A DNA stretch of 40,443 bases from Planctomycetota bacterium (GTDB lineage: Bacteria; Planctomycetota; MHYJ01; WSZJ01). Location of the stretch: NCBI GenBank assembly GCA_009773755.1, contig WSZJ01000059.1, forward strand, positions 1-40,443, in the 5' to 3' direction. The notes under the pieces are model-generated. The model ran no database searches and had not been told where the DNA came from. It saw only the letters and a program-made list of their open reading frames with translations. Of this stretch, positions 39,644 through 40,443 are shown piece by piece (positions within the stretch are counted from its first letter, which is position 1; every line of letters starts with the position of its first letter). The position numbers and the translations under genes are program-made.

Positions 39644-40327
39644 ATGCGATTGGCGGGCGTTGACACGGTGCTGTTCGACATGGACGGGACGATCTCATCG
39701 TCCGGGTCGCTGGCGCTGGAAGCGGCGGAGGAAGGGCTGCGCCGGTTCTATCGCGAAGCGGGCGAGTCCGCGCCGATTCCGCCGCGCGCGGAGATTCGGG
39801 GGATGATCGGGCTGCCCTCGAACGTCTACTTCGCGCGGCTTGTGCCGGAGAGGCTTGCGCCGCGCTGGCAGGAAGTCCGACGCCACGTGCTCTCGCTGGA
39901 AATCGAAGCACTTGAAGCGGGGCGAGGCGGGATGTTCGAGGGGACTGCGGAAACGCTCGGCGCGCTGAAGTCCGCGGGGCTGCGCCTCGGCCTCGTCACC
40001 AACGCCGGCCGCGGGTACTACGCCGCGACGTGGCAGGCGCTTCGCCTCGAGTCTTTTTTTTCGGTCGGCCTCTGCATCGACGACGCGCCCGGCGGGACGA
40101 AAGCGGATCTCGTGAAGCGCGCGGCGGAGCAGCTCGGCACGCGCAAGGGCGCGATGGTCGGCGACAAGGTGTACGACGTCGACGCGGGGAAGGCGGCGGG
40201 GTTCGCGACGGTCGGGTGCACCTGGGGATACGGGAGCGCCGCCGAACTGTCCGGCGCGGACCACGTCATCGACGACATCCGGCGGCTGCCGGCACTTCTC
40301 GGCCTCTGGCCCGCGGAACCTCGATGA
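39644..40327 (+). CDS. HAD-superfamily phosphatase (phosphoglycolate phosphatase-like)
   Basis: 227 residues from the ATG at 39644, with a G-rich Shine-Dalgarno run 6 bases upstream. HAD motifs: nucleophile DMDGT in VLFDMDGTISSSG (residues 8-20), motif II LGLVTNAG, motif III Lys in GGTKADLVK, motif IV GDKVYDVDAGKAAGF. The cap between motifs I and II is the four-helix type of the Gph/beta-phosphoglucomutase group (EAAEEGLRRFYREAGESA). It hydrolyses a small phosphate ester; the substrate is not certain. The stop overlaps the next start by ATGA. Confidence 0.88.
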   Translation: MRLAGVDTVLFDMDGTISSSGSLALEAAEEGLRRFYREAGESAPIPPRAEIRGMIGLPSNVYFARLVPERLAPRWQEVRRHVLSLEIEALEAGRGGMFEGTAETLGALKSAGLRLGLVTNAGRGYYAATWQALRLESFFSVGLCIDDAPGGTKADLVKRAAEQLGTRKGAMVGDKVYDVDAGKAAGFATVGCTWGYGSAAELSGADHVIDDIRRLPALLGLWPAEPR

Positions 40328-40443
40328 GCCGCGACACCGAGATCCGGCGCGCAAAGGACCAACTCGCCCGGGGGGACGCGGCCGGCGCGGAGCGCGCGCT
40401 CTCGGCGTCGCTCGACTCCGGCGGTGCGGCCGCCGACGCGCTG
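40324..40443 (+). CDS. TPR-like protein, 5' part only
   Basis: The first 40 codons of a gene cut by the window end. The ATG at 40324 overlaps the HAD gene's stop as ATGA. The sequence (MSRDTEIRRAKDQLARGDAAGAERALSASLDSG) has the alternating helix pattern of a tetratricopeptide repeat start. Too short for more. Confidence 0.55.
   Translation, partial: MSRDTEIRRAKDQLARGDAAGAERALSASLDSGGAAADAL

Overview
The window comes from a GC-rich bacterial chromosome; no gene requires a plasmid, phage or complete insertion sequence. Genes are closely packed on both strands, usually with good Shine-Dalgarno sequences and often ATGA or GTGA overlaps. The content includes many exported or membrane-anchored HEAT, TPR and beta-propeller/fibronectin-like proteins, a DUF2090 aldolase-like protein, an M1 aminopeptidase with a HEAT tail, a spinster-type MFS carrier and a flavin-halogenase-like enzyme. 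This mix is reminiscent of Planctomycetota or a related PVC or uncultured lineage. That placement is inference from gene style only; no rRNA gene or other phylogenetic marker is present.

Layout. 1-4.7 kb: a cut-off thioredoxin-like gene on the minus strand, a repeat element with long terminal inverted repeats, an exported alpha/beta hydrolase, then a run of an ArfB-like ribosome-rescue factor, a TlpA-like thioredoxin-fold protein whose first active-site Cys codon is TGA (probable selenoprotein), and a methyltransferase-like protein; a small exported protein converges on it. 5-10.7 kb: DUF2090 protein, hairpin-rich convergent gap, two-domain ABC-2 permease, exported beta-propeller/FN3 protein and a small membrane protein. 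10.7-11.1 kb: a second copy of the repeat element, here flanked by a 7-bp target duplication. 11.1-18.1 kb: exported discoidin-like/transglutaminase-like/TPR protein with a frameshift, Spy-like membrane protein, flavin-halogenase-like oxidoreductase, large exported protein. 18.2-25.7 kb: receiver-PilZ protein, MFS carrier, acyltransferase, PLP aminotransferase overlapping an acetyltransferase remnant and a tiny TPR-like gene, ACT-MOSC pair, metallophosphoesterase, PEBP lipoprotein. 25.8-32.4 kb: M1 aminopeptidase, two HEAT-like proteins, nadA with a well-formed promoter and palindromic operator, lipoprotein. 32.4-36.6 kb: sulfite-oxidase-like molybdoenzyme, small unknown protein, disulfide reductase, HEAT protein. 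36.6-40.4 kb: TetR regulator with a Cys-rich metal-binding-type protein and a perfect-arm operator between them, an unknown protein coupled to an Xaa-Pro peptidase, a HAD phosphatase and the start of a TPR-like gene.

The two most unusual items are the TGA-containing thioredoxin-fold gene at 2510-3550, where the stop sits exactly at the first position of a (U/C)xxC motif and both halves share one frame, and the repeat family at 304-695 and 10763-11058, which shares terminal inverted repeats and has nested inner palindromes. Several other intergenic regions carry long near-perfect inverted repeats made of unrelated words, so hairpin elements seem to be a general feature of this genome.
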